From Acanthochlamys bracteata (lineage: Eukaryota; Streptophyta; Magnoliopsida; Pandanales; Velloziaceae), in assembly GCA_019914995.1 (NCBI GenBank), contig CM034135.1, positions 1,862,501 to 1,926,500 on the forward strand: a stretch of DNA of 64,000 bases, in the 5' to 3' direction. Shown piece after piece: positions 61,351-64,000 of the stretch. The notes below the pieces were generated by a model. That model searched no databases. It was not told where the DNA came from and saw nothing but the letters and a program-made list of their open reading frames with translations. Numbering within the stretch: the first letter of the stretch is position 1; each line of letters begins with the position of its first letter. A program made the position numbers and the translations under genes.

Positions 61351-63676
61351 TTATTTCTTCCCTCCACCTGTGTTAAACTTGAAGAATATAATATCTCCAT
61401 CTTGAACAATATATGTCTTCCCTTCCTGCCTGTATTTTCCAGCAGCCTGCACGAAAACATTCAAACAATACATCCTTGTCAGATTTGGATTCTAAATGAC
61501 CATTAACAATCAAAGAACAATCTAACAGGAAAAAGCTCAAAATGCAAAAACCTTAACCGCAGATTCACTACCCAGTTCCTTCAGATCCTCAAATTTCATG
61601 ACCTGTAAAACAAATCATAGCTCCAAATATTATGGCATGTGCTACAGAACAACTCCAATGACCACTAAACTTGCCCATACAATCATTTAAATAGTTATCA
61701 GTACAGTAAAACCAGGGACAATATACTATCCTGAAGGATTGAAAAAGTATATGAAGCACGAATGAATATATTGCTTTGTTATTCAAGAACGACTGCATGA
61801 ACTAAGAAAATAATACAGATGAAATACATACTCTAGATCAGTAAATGAAACAACAAACAGACAATGAGCAACTTCTACTTCCATGAAATGAATTCTAGTA
61901 ACAAGATGAGGGTGGTCAAATGTAGATATGCCTTCTGCAAGGTGGTATAAGTACCTCGGCACATATGAAACCCTTTTCAAAATCAGTGTGAATGGTGCCA
62001 GCAGCTTGTGGGGCCTTAGTTTGCTTCCTGATCTGCCAACATTTAACCTGAGGTGGCCCATCAACTTGTTAAAACAGTTAGCTTAATGAGGAACATAAAA
62101 ATCTTCCATGCAAGTCTGCAGATGAAGATAAGTGTAATTAAGATTTTTCAAGAAAAAACACAACCAAATTAAATAAGTACCTCATCTGGCCCAGCAGTGA
62201 AGAAGTAAATGAGATTGATTGCTGCAAATCCAGTTTTTATGATCTTCGGGATCGCACTGTGCAATATTAAGGATAATTTCAGCCATGCAGTAGTAAGCCG
62301 AAGTTAAACTACACATTTAAGAAAGTGCTGTAAGCAGCATATAGCTAACAGTTTGTCTTTATCATCAGTTCAAATTCACCTAAAAATTATGTGAATTCTG
62401 TATTAAGGACTTCATGAAAAAGAAAAGACCAACGATATATACCTCTGTACTTTATTTTCCTCACAGTATTTGGCAGCCTCATCTTCAGGCATATCAACAA
62501 CTTTTTGTTCCAAGACACAGCTAAAAGGTATAATAGTCTCACCCCCATGCTCTTGAACCCTAAAAACAGAAGCAGATATATTATGAGAACATTGCAATGA
62601 AGTATATAAAAACAAGTCCGGTAATGGGACTCATAAAGGGGTAAAACCCAATAATTATTCTACTGATGGTGATAGATGTACAAGATAAGTCAGTATGGAA
62701 CACAAACCAGCTATGTATCTTTGGAAGGAACTTGTTCTTCTTTCTCTGATAGTCTTTTTCATTCATATTCACCTAAAACCAGCTAATATTCATTAATTTG
62801 AATGGAATCTTGAGCAAAACAGAAAAATGAGATTAACATAAGCAAGATAATAGAAATCTACATTATAGTAAGAACTACAAGAAAGATGAATGGAAATTGC
62901 AAGCAACTCAAAGAAAGAAGACTTCCGCTATACGGAAGTGAATACAAAATGCTACAAGAAAGCGCAACTTCCAATATGTTAAGGAAATATCGAAATAGAA
63001 AGAACTAATTTACCAGATAAACAACAGGTTTGGCTGTAAGCAACTGAAATGTGTTGAGTATTTCCACATCAGCAGCCTTCCAATCTCCTAATCGGACATC
63101 TTTCCCGCCCTCAACCAAAGCTTTAACCTGCAAAAAGAAGTACCGACAAGAGACTTCCAACTATTATACAAAATTTAGAAAATGTATTACAGGGAAATTT
63201 GATGAACATAGTTGAAAGGGAAAGATATAAGATATTGATAAAGATGCCCAAAGAAAGGACAGCCAGAACTTAAAGATGTATCACTAAAGACGACATAAAA
63301 AATAGCATTCCATGTTTTCCTCTAGAAATAACAGGCCTCATTTTGAGAACTAAATATTTGCATATAGTAAAAATATTTTTTTTTCTCAAGGTCAAAAACT
63401 TCTAGATGACCTACAGAAAATGGCTGTCATATCAATCGAAAAGGTCTGGCAACTATTATCCATTTTGAAATACTCTTAAAATTTCATCTAATTGTATAGC
63501 TGCAAAATTTTCAAAAAATAATAAGTCAGGATATGACATGGCTTAGAAACTTGCAATCTTATAATGATAATGCTTACCCTCTCACAGCATTCATGTTCTA
63601 TCTTTAACTGTTTGTCGTTGCTCCTCTTCATGCTTTTCTCAAGATCTTCCAATTTCCTCTCCATGAACTCCAAATC
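61351..63676 (-). CDS. OLA1: Obg-like ATPase 1 (OLA1/YchF), C-terminal part
   Basis: P-loop ATPase of the TRAFAC/Obg class; in plants OLA1 affects stress responses and translation. Visible exons (minus strand): 63578-63676, 63014-63127, 62708-62772, 62443-62559, 62181-62256, 61955-62047, 61552-61602, 61351-61446; 236 residues plus TAA. The N-terminal G-domain (Walker A) lies past base 64000. Seen here are the coiled-coil arm ([19 protein letters not shown]), [20 protein letters not shown] with the NMNE specificity motif of YchF-type ATPases, and the C-terminal TGS-like domain ([50 protein letters not shown]). Residues match the family throughout and all borders are GT-AG. Confidence 0.95.
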
Positions 63677-64000
63677 CTAAAATCAGCATTTATAGATCAG
63701 CTCAGAGCCTTTTGCTGAATCATACAACAGCTATAGTGGTTGAAGATGTGAACTTGCTTTTGCAAAAAGTACAGAGAAGTTTTATTGGCTTTCCTGAACA
63801 GCTCCATTGTTTTAATTTTTATATATCATACAGTAGTTATAGTTCTTTCTTGTTCCCAAATATGTACTACAAAAATTGATTGTTGAACCTCATTGGTAAT
63901 GAGAGATGAGAATCAAAATCTCAACATATGTTTATGCATGTCAATACTTAGGGTGGGCCGGCATACATGCGTCAACTATAGTTCATATACACGCATTCTA
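63677..64000. other. Intron of the OLA1-like gene
   Basis: Follows (on the minus strand, precedes) the exon at 63578-63676, whose acceptor AG is at 63677-63678. AT-rich and without a further recognisable OLA1 exon before the window ends. Confidence 0.6.

Overview
This is nuclear DNA from a eudicot plant. The genes are multi-exon with GT-AG introns. They sit in very AT-rich intergenic DNA, and include plant markers: PSII subunit PsbR, MIR160, a RINGv membrane protein and a cold-responsive-kinase-type RLCK. I cannot name the species. Exon boundaries below were worked out by hand from splice signals and reading-frame continuity; the joined coding lengths of the eight intact protein genes all come out as whole codons.

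Layout. 787-5521 (+): 3' part of a SART1/DOT2 splicing-factor gene, with a LINE remnant in one intron. 7142-7995: an 854-bp hAT-type non-autonomous element, followed by Tourist-type MITEs. 10760-12052 (+): F-box/kelch gene of SKIP11 type. 12577-15504 (-): four-exon GH31 alpha-glucosidase. Its first exon and promoter are present in three tandem copies up to about 17143, and the outermost copy is split by a second, inverted 854-bp element (16010-16863). 17689-21780 (-): NRAMP metal-transporter pseudogene with nonsense and frameshift lesions. 22.8-26.1 kb: AT-rich, no gene seen. 26097-26168 (+): tRNA-Thr(CGT). 27816-27901 (+): MIR160 hairpin. About 30.9-34.2 kb (-): decayed gene for a charged, coiled-coil-like protein. 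36885-39285 (-): six-exon receptor-like cytoplasmic kinase. 41-44.5 kb: AT-rich with MITEs and a long inverted repeat. 44598-48018 (-): eight-exon RINGv E3 ligase. 49437-53123 (+): POLLENLESS3/MS5-type TPR protein. 54632-58054 (+): mitochondrial 3-hydroxyisobutyrate dehydrogenase. 59081-59850 (+): PsbR. 61351-63676 (-): C-terminal part of an OLA1/YchF-type ATPase that continues beyond the window.

The genes are unrelated housekeeping or regulatory genes; there is no operon or cluster logic. I found no new biological system. The most notable structures are the pair of inverted 854-bp elements with perfect 8-bp target duplications flanking 8 kb, the triplicated 5' end of the alpha-glucosidase gene into which one of them inserted, and the two pseudogenes.
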